DNA from: an uncultured Oscillospiraceae bacterium
GTDB taxonomy: Bacteria > Bacillota > Clostridia > Oscillospirales > Oscillospiraceae
Reading direction: 5' to 3'
DNA: 64,000 nucleotides
Assembly (NCBI GenBank): GCA_947630785.1
Contig: CANRIW010000004.1
Coordinates: forward strand, 1 to 64,000
Shown here: piece after piece, positions 10,238 through 17,612 of the stretch
Numbering within the stretch: position 1 is the stretch's first letter
How the letters are laid out: each line of letters begins with the position of its first letter
Translations under genes and position numbers: made by a program
The notes under the pieces: generated by a model
What the model saw: only the letters and a program-made list of their open reading frames with translations
Told to the model about the DNA's origin: nothing
The model's database searches: none

Positions 10238-10969
10238 CTAATCAGCCCGGAGCAGGGCTACCGCCCGGCTGCCCATGGCCTCGTAGCTGTCCATGAGCAG
10301 GTGTGCCGGCACCCGCCGCCAGCCGTTCATGGGGTCGGCCACCAGAAAGTCGCCGCCGTCCCTCCCGGCCAGCACCACGCAGTGGAGGTTGGTATAGGGC
10401 GTGTAGTCGCCGCCGTCGGGCAGCCGCCAGGGGATTGGCCCCAGCCTGGGCTCCTCGTAGTCGATGGTCACCCATACCATCAGCGGGGGCCCGCCGTCCA
10501 GACAGGCGGTGATGCCATCCAGGTCAAGCCCGCTGACTTTGGCCGCCCGCCAGCCGCCGCCGTGACGGGCCAGGTATCCCTTCGCGGCCTCCAGGATGGG
10601 CCCCTCGAAGCAGTACCAGCCCTTGTCGGTGGCCGGATCGGGCCCAAAGGTGACGTTGTCACCTTTGGTAAAGTCCCCTCGCGGCAGATAGTTCTCCGCC
10701 AGCTCCACCTTGTCGGCGTCGAACCCGGCGTGGCACAGCAGCATGGCCAGACAGGTGATCTCGCACCCGTTGGGCAGCTCCGGCTTTTGGAGGAGGAGGG
10801 GAAAGCCGCCGGGGAACAGGCCGGGGGGCTCGGTCTCCCCAACCGTTCCGGCGGCGGGGGCGGGGAGGATGTGCTCGGGCACGCGCGGGTCGATGACGGC
10901 GCTGTGGGCACAGCCGCCGAGCAGCAGCAGAACGGCCAGCGCCGCCGCCAATGCTGGTCTGAGGCGCAT
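10238..10969 (-). CDS. C39-like (papain-fold) peptidase lipoprotein
   Basis: Predicted exported lipoprotein with a C39-like cysteine peptidase fold (Peptidase_C39_2 type). The 243 residues begin with a lipoprotein signal whose lipobox LGGC places the lipidated cysteine at C20. Putative catalytic residues are C69 (PNGCEIT), H196 (TNLHCVVL) and D212 (VADPMNG). The ATG at 10969 is chosen over an upstream in-frame start (11005) because AAAGGAG lies 8 nt before it and the signal peptide then begins correctly. That Shine-Dalgarno is inside a 13-bp hairpin (10976-11023). Substrate unknown. Confidence 0.75.
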   Translation of the reverse strand: MRLRPALAAALAVLLLLGGCAHSAVIDPRVPEHILPAPAAGTVGETEPPGLFPGGFPLLLQKPELPNGCEITCLAMLLCHAGFDADKVELAENYLPRGDFTKGDNVTFGPDPATDKGWYCFEGPILEAAKGYLARHGGGWRAAKVSGLDLDGITACLDGGPPLMVWVTIDYEEPRLGPIPWRLPDGGDYTPYTNLHCVVLAGRDGGDFLVADPMNGWRRVPAHLLMDSYEAMGSRAVALLRAD

Positions 10970-11023
10970 AAAAAGGCTCCTTTCCGGGGTGGGGACTGGA
11001 CCCATTCTCGCCCGGAAAGGAGC
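10970..11023 (-). terminator. Terminator-like hairpin containing the next gene's Shine-Dalgarno
   Basis: A perfect 13-bp stem (10976-10988 with 11011-11023), a 22-nt loop, then TTTTT (10970-10974) directly abutting the ATG at 10969. The 3' arm includes AAAGGAG of the C39-like gene. It may terminate the upstream transcript, hide the ribosome binding site, or both. Confidence 0.7.
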
Positions 11024-11037
11024 TCAAAATCACGCAT

Positions 11038-11059
11038 GAAGTTGTATCGAAGCTGTAAA
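11038..11059 (-). promoter_or_regulatory. Second copy of a 22-bp response-regulator-like box
   Basis: The minus strand reads TTTACA-GCTTC-GATACA-ACTTC. It is 18/22 identical to the copy at 14378-14399 and has the same 11-nt phasing of half-sites, as in PhoB/PhoP-type boxes. It lies in the 3' region of the unknown gene, 69 nt or more before the C39-like start. No clear -10 was found downstream. Confidence 0.5.
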
Positions 11060-11076
11060 TGTTCTCATCCGGCCCG

Positions 11077-12210
11077 TTACAGCTCGGTCCGCCAGCCGAT
11101 GCCCGACCAGCAGCCCAGCTGGATGTCGTAGTATACGCCAAGGATGCTCCCCCCGGACTGGCTGAACAGCACCACGACCTGATCCTGGGTGGTGATGATC
11201 TGCACGGACAGGCCCATATCCGCCGTCAGGTCCAACAGACCGTCCAGGGTGGGGTCCTCGTAAAACCGGTCCCAGAGATATTCGCCGTTGTAGACCACGG
11301 GATAAAAGAGATCCGTCAAGCGCTGGGAGACCTTGGACGCGCAATAGTCCTCGTTCGGGCGCAGATAGTCCCGCAGCAGCCGGCCCAGGGCGCTTCCCTC
11401 GCCGCCCGGCCGGGGGACCGCTGTGCCGGTCCCGCCGGAGCCGGCGGGCGCCTCGCCGATATCCGCCGGGTCGTACTCCAGCGTGAGCTCGCCCGGGCTC
11501 ATCAGCAGGCCGGTGTACAGCTCGTCGTCGGTGAACCCATAATCGAGGTAGGAGCCGTTCAGCAGCAGGTCCAGCAGCTCCTCCTTTACCCGGGCCAGGG
11601 CGGCCTGCCGCTCCGCCTCGGTGAGCTCCGCCGGTTTCGCGGGGCGGATGAGAAAGCTGTAGTCCGTTCTTGAGCCGGCGACGCTCAGGGCCATGCTCAG
11701 GGTGACGGGGATGTCGCCCTCCGGGAGAGCGGCGGGGAAGTCCGCCAGATAATAGTGCTCGCCCCCGGCGGGGGTGCGGCCATCCGCGCCCCGGTTCCAC
11801 TCCAGCGCCCGGAGCAGGGCGGGGATGTCGCAGCGCACGGGCCCGTCGGGCAGTTCAAAGGGGAACAGGAACATGGCCACGCCCATGTCGGTGCTGGTCG
11901 TGACATAAAGATCCCGCAGCTCCCCGATGGTTTGAAAGTCCGAAAGGGGCAGCTCATCCGGGGACACCTGCAAAAGATCGGCCAGATAGTTTTCCGGGAT
12001 GGGGGAGAGGGTCTCGGTGTCATACAGGGACCAGGGGTAGAACAGCACCTCCTCGGCGGTCTGCCCCAGCACGGTGGGGATGGAGACCGTCCCGGCGGAC
12101 TGTACCTGTTCCCCGTCGGGGGCGGTGACGGCCCGGGCCGCCAGCCCGGCGGCGATGGCTCCGGTGAGCAGGATGGCGGCGGCGGCCAGGATGAATTTCA
12201 CGTTACGCAT
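11077..12210 (-). CDS. Secreted protein of unknown family, encoded with a two-component system
   Basis: I do not recognise this 377-residue protein. It has an N-terminal hydrophobic segment (about residues 5-27) that could be a signal peptide or anchor. The rest is soluble-looking and acidic, with a Gly/Pro-rich stretch near residues 265-283 that may separate two domains (for example SPDELPLSDFQTIGELRDL before it, DYCASKVSQRLTDLFYPVVY after it). Only two cysteines are visible in the last 90 residues. Its ATG overlaps the histidine kinase stop by 8 nt, so it is co-translated with the kinase. A sensor accessory protein or an output of the system are both possible. Confidence 0.7.
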   Translation of the reverse strand: MRNVKFILAAAAILLTGAIAAGLAARAVTAPDGEQVQSAGTVSIPTVLGQTAEEVLFYPWSLYDTETLSPIPENYLADLLQVSPDELPLSDFQTIGELRDLYVTTSTDMGVAMFLFPFELPDGPVRCDIPALLRALEWNRGADGRTPAGGEHYYLADFPAALPEGDIPVTLSMALSVAGSRTDYSFLIRPAKPAELTEAERQAALARVKEELLDLLLNGSYLDYGFTDDELYTGLLMSPGELTLEYDPADIGEAPAGSGGTGTAVPRPGGEGSALGRLLRDYLRPNEDYCASKVSQRLTDLFYPVVYNGEYLWDRFYEDPTLDGLLDLTADMGLSVQIITTQDQVVVLFSQSGGSILGVYYDIQLGCWSGIGWRTEL

Positions 12211-13657
12211 GGCCCTCGCCTCCCTCCGCGCCCGCGCTCAAGGGAAAGGTCAACCGGATCAGGGTGCCCTCTCCCACGATGCTCTGGATTTCCATAGTCC
12301 CGCTGTGGACCTCCACGATCTCCCGGCACAGGGCCAGCCCCAGCCCCGCGCCGCCGGCCTTCCGAGCCCGGCTCTTGTCCACCATGTAGAAGGGCTGGGT
12401 GATTTTGTCGATCTCGCTCTGGGGGATGCCCCGGCCGTAGTCCCGCACCAGGATGGTGACGGCTCCGTCCTCCGCTTTGGCGGCCAGGTCCAGTTTCCCG
12501 CCCCTTTCGCTGGCCTTGCGGCCGTTGTCCAGCAGATTGTACAGCAGGGACTTGAACAGCTCCCGGTCCATGTCCACCGTCGCGTCGGGACAGGTGCAGG
12601 TGAGGCCAAGGCCGCTCTGCTCCATGACGGGCCGGAGGCTGATGGCTACCTCATCCACCACCTCCCGGAGAGGGGCGGGGGCCAACTCGATGTTGGTACT
12701 GCCCAGGGTGATGAGCTCCAGCAGTTTGCCGGAGAGGGACTTGAGCCGTTTGGCCTCCTCGGAGATGACCCGGGCGTACTCCACCCGGTCGCTCTCCTCC
12801 AGCTCCTTGGGCAGATACAGCAGGTCGGCGAAGCCCAGAATGCTGGTCAGGGGGGTCTTCATCTCGTGGGCCAGGTTGCCGATGAAGACTTTTCGGTCCT
12901 CGGCCACCCGCTCCAACTGCTCCACCCGGTCCTGCACCGCCTGGGCCATGGCGTTCATATCTTTGGCAAGGCCGGCCAGCTCGTCGGAGCCGGCGTCGTC
13001 CAGCCGCTCGTCGTACCGGCCCTCCGCCACCCGGCGGGCACTGCGGTCCAAGGCGGCCAGGGGCCGGAGCAGGAACCACACCAGCCCCAGCAGTGCCCCC
13101 GCCCCCACGAGGCTGAAGGCCAGGCACAGCAGCACGGTGCGCTCCGCCTGGGCGGTGAGCTGCCGCTGAAGGTCGCTGACATCGTACACTGCGTCTAACC
13201 GGCACTGCAGGGACTCCAGCGTCAGCGGCATGGACACGTCCAGGAAGTATTGCCCCTCCGTCTGCCCCGGTCGGAGCCGGTACACCGTGTCAGAGGCGCT
13301 GAAGTCCGATGAGACGGCGGCGTCTTCCGCCCCCTCGGAGCGGTAGACGGCCTCTCCGCCGGGGTCCAGCAGGACCAGCTCGATCAGATAGTCGTCCATG
13401 GCCTGCCGGGCGAGGATCTGGGCGACGGCCTGGCGGGTGTCCTCCTCCTCCAACTGCACCAGGCCCAGCTGGAGCCGGTGGCTCACCACCCCCGCCCGGA
13501 GCATCCCGGCCAGATATTGCTGCTGGCTCACCGCCCGCTGGTACTCCCGCTGCCACAGGGCGTCCCGGCTGGTTTTCAGCAGCAGGGCGGACACCAGGGT
13601 GGTAGACAGCACCATCAGGGCCAGGGTGGTGAGGAAGATCTTCTGCCACAACCTCAT
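12203..13657 (-). CDS. Sensor histidine kinase
   Basis: Membrane kinase that should phosphorylate the response regulator encoded just upstream. The 484 residues show TM1 (about 6-28), an extracytoplasmic sensor region of about 140 residues, TM2 (about 172-197), HAMP, a HisKA domain with phospho-acceptor H264 in NLAHEMKTPL, and an ATPase domain with N box LLDNGRKAS, G1 DYGRGIP and G2 GAGLGLAL. The architecture resembles PhoR-type kinases, but the sensor domain is not recognisable and the stimulus is unknown. Its start overlaps the regulator stop by 4 nt. Confidence 0.93.
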   Translation of the reverse strand: MRLWQKIFLTTLALMVLSTTLVSALLLKTSRDALWQREYQRAVSQQQYLAGMLRAGVVSHRLQLGLVQLEEEDTRQAVAQILARQAMDDYLIELVLLDPGGEAVYRSEGAEDAAVSSDFSASDTVYRLRPGQTEGQYFLDVSMPLTLESLQCRLDAVYDVSDLQRQLTAQAERTVLLCLAFSLVGAGALLGLVWFLLRPLAALDRSARRVAEGRYDERLDDAGSDELAGLAKDMNAMAQAVQDRVEQLERVAEDRKVFIGNLAHEMKTPLTSILGFADLLYLPKELEESDRVEYARVISEEAKRLKSLSGKLLELITLGSTNIELAPAPLREVVDEVAISLRPVMEQSGLGLTCTCPDATVDMDRELFKSLLYNLLDNGRKASERGGKLDLAAKAEDGAVTILVRDYGRGIPQSEIDKITQPFYMVDKSRARKAGGAGLGLALCREIVEVHSGTMEIQSIVGEGTLIRLTFPLSAGAEGGEGHA

Positions 13658-14313
13658 CGGTATTTCTCCAGCCGGTAGCCCACCCGTGGCAGGGTGACCA
13701 GCCGGTCGGCCAGGTTCAGCTTTTGGCGGAGCCGCTGGACGTGGAGGTCCACCGTGCGGCTCTCCCCGGCGAACTCATACCCCCACACCATGGACAGCAG
13801 CCTGTCCCGGCTGAGGGCCAGGTTCTGGTGCTGGAGGAACACCTTGAGCAGATCGAACTCCTTGGGGGAGAGGGCCACCGGCTCTCCGGTCAATGTGACG
13901 GTGTGGCTGCCCAGATCCTGCCGGATGGCGCCGTACTCCAGCACATCGGTGCCCCGTCCCCGGCGGCGGAGGACCACGTCCACCCTCGCCAGCAGCTCCA
14001 GCGGCTCGAAGGGCTTGGAAATGTAGTCCTCCGCCCCCAGCCGCAGGCCCCTGACCTTGTCGGCCACCTCCTGCATAGCGGACAGGAAGATCACCGGGAT
14101 GTTCAGCCCCCGGACCTGTTCCATGACGGCGAAGCCGTCCAGGCCGGGGAGCATCACGTCCAGCAGTACCAGATCGAAGCCGCCCTGTTCGATGAGGGCG
14201 GGCGCGTCGGCGCCGTTGTCACACCACCGGCTGGTGTGGCTGCCCAGAGCCAGAGTGGCCTCGACCATCTTGGCGATGTGCTGTTCGTCCTCCACGATGA
14301 GAATGTGGGCCAC
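13654..14313 (-). CDS. OmpR/PhoB-family response regulator
   Basis: DNA-binding regulator of 219 residues. The receiver domain has the acidic pair in VEDE, phospho-acceptor D52 (LLLDVMLPGLDG), S78 at the usual T/S position (IFLSA) and K100 (ISKPF). The C-terminal winged helix (about 125-219) has the typical LSPKEFDLL and VDLHVQRLRQKL segments. GTG is the start, with AAGGGGGA upstream. A promoter at 14346-14374 overlaps repeated half-sites that would suit autoregulation by this protein. Confidence 0.93.
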   Translation of the reverse strand: MAHILIVEDEQHIAKMVEATLALGSHTSRWCDNGADAPALIEQGGFDLVLLDVMLPGLDGFAVMEQVRGLNIPVIFLSAMQEVADKVRGLRLGAEDYISKPFEPLELLARVDVVLRRRGRGTDVLEYGAIRQDLGSHTVTLTGEPVALSPKEFDLLKVFLQHQNLALSRDRLLSMVWGYEFAGESRTVDLHVQRLRQKLNLADRLVTLPRVGYRLEKYR

Positions 14314-14345
14314 GGCGCTCGTCCCCCTTCTGTCTTTTTCCCATC

Positions 14346-14374
14346 AGTATAGCACGAAATTGTATCGGTGTCAG
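14346..14374 (-). promoter_or_regulatory. Promoter of the two-component operon
   Basis: On the minus strand, -35 CTGACA (14369-14374), a 17-nt spacer and -10 TATACT (14346-14351). The half-site GATACA (rc of 14359-14364) lies inside the spacer. Confidence 0.7.
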
Positions 14375-14377
14375 CAA

Positions 14378-14399
14378 GGAGTTGTAACGAAACTGCAAA
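14378..14399 (-). promoter_or_regulatory. 22-bp response-regulator-like box upstream of the two-component operon
   Basis: The minus strand reads TTTGCA-GTTTC-GTTACA-ACTCC. A further half-site GATACA is found 22 nt further on. This 11-nt phasing of direct repeats is typical of sites for PhoB/PhoP/OmpR-type regulators. It ends 12 bp from the SigE-type -35 of spoIIIAA on the other strand. Confidence 0.55.
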
Positions 14400-14411
14400 C
14401 GCCGGGCACAG

Positions 14412-14440
14412 TCATAAAGGGGGACGGGCCCTCATATAGT
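14412..14440 (+). promoter_or_regulatory. SigE-type promoter of the spoIIIA operon
   Basis: -35-like TCATAAA (14412-14418), a 14-nt spacer and -10-like CATATAGT (14433-14440). This fits the mother-cell SigE consensus (about KMATATT, 13-15 nt, CATACAMT). spoIIIA is a SigE operon in Bacillus. Confidence 0.65.
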
Positions 14441-14464
14441 CATTGCAGAAAGGGGGCGGCGGAT

Positions 14465-15367
14465 TTGGACAAGCAAGCGCCCTGGAGGCAGGCGGCGGCC
14501 CCGCTGCCCCGGCCTCTGCTGGACGGACTGGCCGGACTGGGGGAGCGGCGGCTGGAGGGCGCGGAGGAATTCCGTCTCCGCCGGGGCTTTTCCATGACCG
14601 TCCTGCTGCCGGAGGGAGAGGCGGAGACGAGGGGTCCGTTCGTCACCGAGGACCACCTGCGCCAGACCCTGGAGAACGCCACCCAGGCGTCGGCCCACAC
14701 GGCCCTGGACAAGGTGCGGAAGGGATTCGTGACCCTGCGGGGCGGGCACCGAATCGGCCTCTGCGGTACGGCGGTGTGCCGGGACGGGGAGATCGTCACC
14801 CTGCGGGAGTTGTCGTCCCTGAACATCCGTGTGGCCCGTCAGATCAGGGGACAGGCCGTCCCGCTGCTACCGGAACTGACGGAGGAAGGCCGGTTCGTCA
14901 GCACCCTGATCCTGGCCCCACCGGGGGCGGGAAAGACCACTCTCCTGCGGGATCTGATCCGCGCCCTGTCCGACGGGGAGGGCATCGCCCCCCACCGGGT
15001 TGGGGTGGCCGACGAGCGGGGGGAGATCGCCGCCCTGTGGCGGGGGGAGCCCCAGTTGGACGTGGGCCGCCACACCGACGTGATGGACGGCTGCCCCAAG
15101 GCGGAGGGGCTGTCCATCCTGCTCCGGGGGATGAACCCCCAGGTGCTGGCCGCCGACGAGATCACCGATCCCGAGGACGTCCGGTCCATCATCCGGGCGG
15201 CGGGGTGCGGGGTGGAGCTGATCGGCACGGCCCATGGAGCAAGTATTAAAGCTTTACAGCAGAGGCCGGTCTACCGAGCGCTGCTGAGGGCTCATGTGTT
15301 CCGCCGGCTGCTGATCATCGAACGGGTGAGTTGTACGCGCAGCGTGCGGGTAGAGGTGCTGTCATGA
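14465..15367 (+). CDS. spoIIIAA: Stage III sporulation protein AA (ATPase)
   Basis: Secretion-ATPase-like component of the SpoIIIA-SpoIIQ channel joining mother cell and forespore. The 300-residue product has the P-loop APPGAGKTTLLRDL (K157), the conserved VGVADERGEIAALW segment and RGMNPQVLAADEIT. The long open frame to 14057 crosses the promoter and is not used. TTG at 14465 follows AGAAAGGGGGCGG. It is the first gene of a complete eight-gene operon and overlaps spoIIIAB by 4 nt. Confidence 0.93.
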   Translation: MDKQAPWRQAAAPLPRPLLDGLAGLGERRLEGAEEFRLRRGFSMTVLLPEGEAETRGPFVTEDHLRQTLENATQASAHTALDKVRKGFVTLRGGHRIGLCGTAVCRDGEIVTLRELSSLNIRVARQIRGQAVPLLPELTEEGRFVSTLILAPPGAGKTTLLRDLIRALSDGEGIAPHRVGVADERGEIAALWRGEPQLDVGRHTDVMDGCPKAEGLSILLRGMNPQVLAADEITDPEDVRSIIRAAGCGVELIGTAHGASIKALQQRPVYRALLRAHVFRRLLIIERVSCTRSVRVEVLS

Positions 15368-15876
15368 TCCGATTGGCGGGGGCGGCGCTGCTGGCTCTGG
15401 GCGGGCTGGGCCTGGGCCTGGCGGCGGTGGAACGCCTGACCGGCCGGGTGAACGATCTGCGGGAGCTGGAGCGCGCCGTGGAGACCCTGGAGCGGGAGCT
15501 GGGCTGGCGTCTGGCCCCTCTGCCCGAGGCGCTGGAGCGGGCGGCGGAGGGGGCGTCGGGCCGCGTGGCGCGGTTCTTTCGGCTATGTGCGGGGGAGGCG
15601 GTGTCAACTCGCGGGCGGCCCTTTCGGGAGGTCTGGGTGGAGTGCATAAGCGCCGCTCAGCTGTGCCTGCGACGGGAGGACGCCGCTGTTTTGGAGGAGC
15701 TGGGCGGGGTCCTTGGCCGGTACGACGGGGACAGCCAGCGGCAGGCGCTGGAGCGGACGGCGGCCCGCCTGGGGTCGCAGCTGGAGCTGGCCCGGGAGCG
15801 CCGGGAGCGGCTGGGCAGGTTGTACGGCATCCTGGGGGTCAGCGGCGGCCTGCTGCTGGTGATTCTGCTGCTATAA
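15364..15876 (+). CDS. spoIIIAB: Stage III sporulation protein AB
   Basis: Membrane protein of the SpoIIIA complex. The 170 residues have an N-terminal hydrophobic helix (about 4-20), a helical body related to type II secretion GspF-like folds (LERELGWRLAPLPEALERAA) and a C-terminal helix GILGVSGGLLLVILLL. The ATG at 15364 overlaps the spoIIIAA stop (ATGA). An upstream GTG/TTG frame at 15331 is unnecessary. Confidence 0.9.
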   Translation: MIRLAGAALLALGGLGLGLAAVERLTGRVNDLRELERAVETLERELGWRLAPLPEALERAAEGASGRVARFFRLCAGEAVSTRGRPFREVWVECISAAQLCLRREDAAVLEELGGVLGRYDGDSQRQALERTAARLGSQLELARERRERLGRLYGILGVSGGLLLVILLL

Positions 15877-15920
15877 TTATATAAAGTAAGAACGCATTAC
15901 ATAAGAGAGGGGACGTTTCT

Positions 15921-16115
15921 TTGAACGTGGACTTGATTTTCCGCATCGCGGCCATCGGCATCCTGGTGTCGGTGCTCAACCAGGTGCTGTCCCGCTCCGG
16001 CCGGGAGGAGATGGCCACCATGACCACGCTGGTGGGACTGGTGGTGGTGCTGATGCTGGTGGTCCAGCAGATCAGCGACCTGTTCGACCTGGTCAAGGAC
16101 CTGTTCGGGCTGTGA
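15921..16115 (+). CDS. spoIIIAC: Stage III sporulation protein AC
   Basis: Small 64-residue membrane protein of the SpoIIIA complex with two hydrophobic helices (about 5-22 and 33-48). MNVDLIFRIAAIGILVSVL and the VVQQISDLFDLVKDLFGL tail are typical of SpoIIIAC. TTG start with GAGAGGGG upstream. A 44-nt AT-rich gap after spoIIIAB is the longest gap in the first half of the operon. It overlaps spoIIIAD by 4 nt. Confidence 0.92.
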   Translation: MNVDLIFRIAAIGILVSVLNQVLSRSGREEMATMTTLVGLVVVLMLVVQQISDLFDLVKDLFGL

Positions 16116-16498
16116 ACGACGCGGTACGGGTGGGGGCGGCGGCGGTCATCGCGGCCATCTGCGCTGTAGTGATCCGCAGGCAGGTCCCGGAGATGGCCCT
16201 GGCCCTGGGTTTGTGCGCCGGGGCGCTGGTGGTGCTTTTCTGCACCGGGGCGCTGTCCTCGGCGGTGGCCTTTCTGGACAGGCTGGCCGAGACGGGGAGC
16301 CTGTCGCCGGCGGTGCTGGAGCCGGTGGTCAAGACGGTGGGGATCGCCGTGGTCACCCATCTGGCGGCGGCCTTCTGCAGGGACGCTCAGGAGGGGGCCC
16401 TGGCCGCGGCGGTAGAGCTGGCCGGGACGGCTCTGGCCCTGGCGGCGGCCCTGCCGCTGATGTCGGCGGTGCTGGAGCTGCTGACCCAGCTGCTGTGA
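16112..16498 (+). CDS. spoIIIAD: Stage III sporulation protein AD
   Basis: 128-residue membrane protein with about three to four hydrophobic helices, matching SpoIIIAD in size, position and the ending LLTQLL. GTG start overlapping the spoIIIAC stop. Very alanine-rich, reflecting GC content. Confidence 0.9.
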   Translation: MNDAVRVGAAAVIAAICAVVIRRQVPEMALALGLCAGALVVLFCTGALSSAVAFLDRLAETGSLSPAVLEPVVKTVGIAVVTHLAAAFCRDAQEGALAAAVELAGTALALAAALPLMSAVLELLTQLL

Positions 16499-16508
16499 GG
16501 GCGGGCCG

Positions 16509-17612
16509 ATGAAAAGTGATCGGATCATTATGCTGATCTTGGCCCTTCTGTGCCTGTCTCTGCTGGTGGTGCCCGTCCGGGCGGCGGAGGAGGACGGCGC
16601 GCCTGAGGAGCCCATCATCGACATTGACGAGCTGGAGCGGGCGGCGGAGGACAGCGGCTCCGACGTGGACTACGGCATCGGCCTGGACGAGGGGATTGAA
16701 GCCCTGCTGGACACCGGCAGCCGGGAGATCCACGGAATCGTCCGACGGGCAGCGCGGTCCGGGGTGCTGCTGCTGGCCATCCTGCTGCTGGTGGGTCTGG
16801 CGGACGCGGTCCGGGAGGGGGTGGGCCAGCGAGGCGGCCTCGCCGTGACCCTAGCCGGCGCTCTGGCGGTGACAGCGGTGGCGGTGGCGGACGTCAACTC
16901 CCTGATGGGCATGGGGGCCGGGGCGCTGGACGACATGCGCTCCTTCGCCAACGTGCTTCTGCCCGCCGTGGCGGCGGTGACGGCGGCTACCGGGGCCATC
17001 ACCGGGGCGGCGGCCCGGCAGATGGCGGCGGTGCTGTTCTCCGACGTGCTGATGAATCTCATCGACGGGCTGCTGGTGCCAGTGCTGTATGGGTACATCG
17101 CCGCGTCGGTGGCATGGGCGGCGGTGGGCAACGAGGGCCTGAAACGGCTGGCGGCCCTTTTGAAATGGGTGGTCACCACGGTGCTGACCGCCGTGATGCT
17201 GGCCTTTGTGGGGTATCTCACCGCCGGCGGGGTCATCGCCGGGACGGCGGATACCGCCTCCGTCAAGGCAGCCAAATTCGCCATCTCCGGGGCCATCCCG
17301 GTGGTGGGGGGCATTTTGTCCGAGGCGGCGGAAACGGTGCTGGCCTCGGCGGGGGTACTGAAGGGAACGGTGGGGGTGTTCGGAATGATCACGGTGCTGG
17401 CAATCTGTCTGCTGCCCACGCTGGAGCTGGCGGTCCACTATCTGGCCTATAAGGTGGTGGCGGCGCTGGCCTCCGCGGTGGGCCAGGGGAGGGTCCACGC
17501 CCTGGTGGAGCAGCTGGGCAGCGCTTTCGGCCTCATTCTGGGTATGACCGGGGCCTGCTGCCTGCTGCTGCTCATCGCGCTGGTGTCCTCCCTTTCGGCG
17601 GTGTCCCTGTGA
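16509..17612 (+). CDS. spoIIIAE: Stage III sporulation protein AE
   Basis: Polytopic membrane component of the SpoIIIA channel, 367 residues. It begins with a signal peptide (MKSDRIIMLILALLCLSLL, cleavage probably after VRA near residue 25), then an acidic extracytoplasmic segment and at least six hydrophobic helices. It is the largest membrane subunit of the operon. It sits 10 nt after spoIIIAD and overlaps the start of spoIIIAF. Confidence 0.93.
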   Translation: MKSDRIIMLILALLCLSLLVVPVRAAEEDGAPEEPIIDIDELERAAEDSGSDVDYGIGLDEGIEALLDTGSREIHGIVRRAARSGVLLLAILLLVGLADAVREGVGQRGGLAVTLAGALAVTAVAVADVNSLMGMGAGALDDMRSFANVLLPAVAAVTAATGAITGAAARQMAAVLFSDVLMNLIDGLLVPVLYGYIAASVAWAAVGNEGLKRLAALLKWVVTTVLTAVMLAFVGYLTAGGVIAGTADTASVKAAKFAISGAIPVVGGILSEAAETVLASAGVLKGTVGVFGMITVLAICLLPTLELAVHYLAYKVVAALASAVGQGRVHALVEQLGSAFGLILGMTGACCLLLLIALVSSLSAVSL

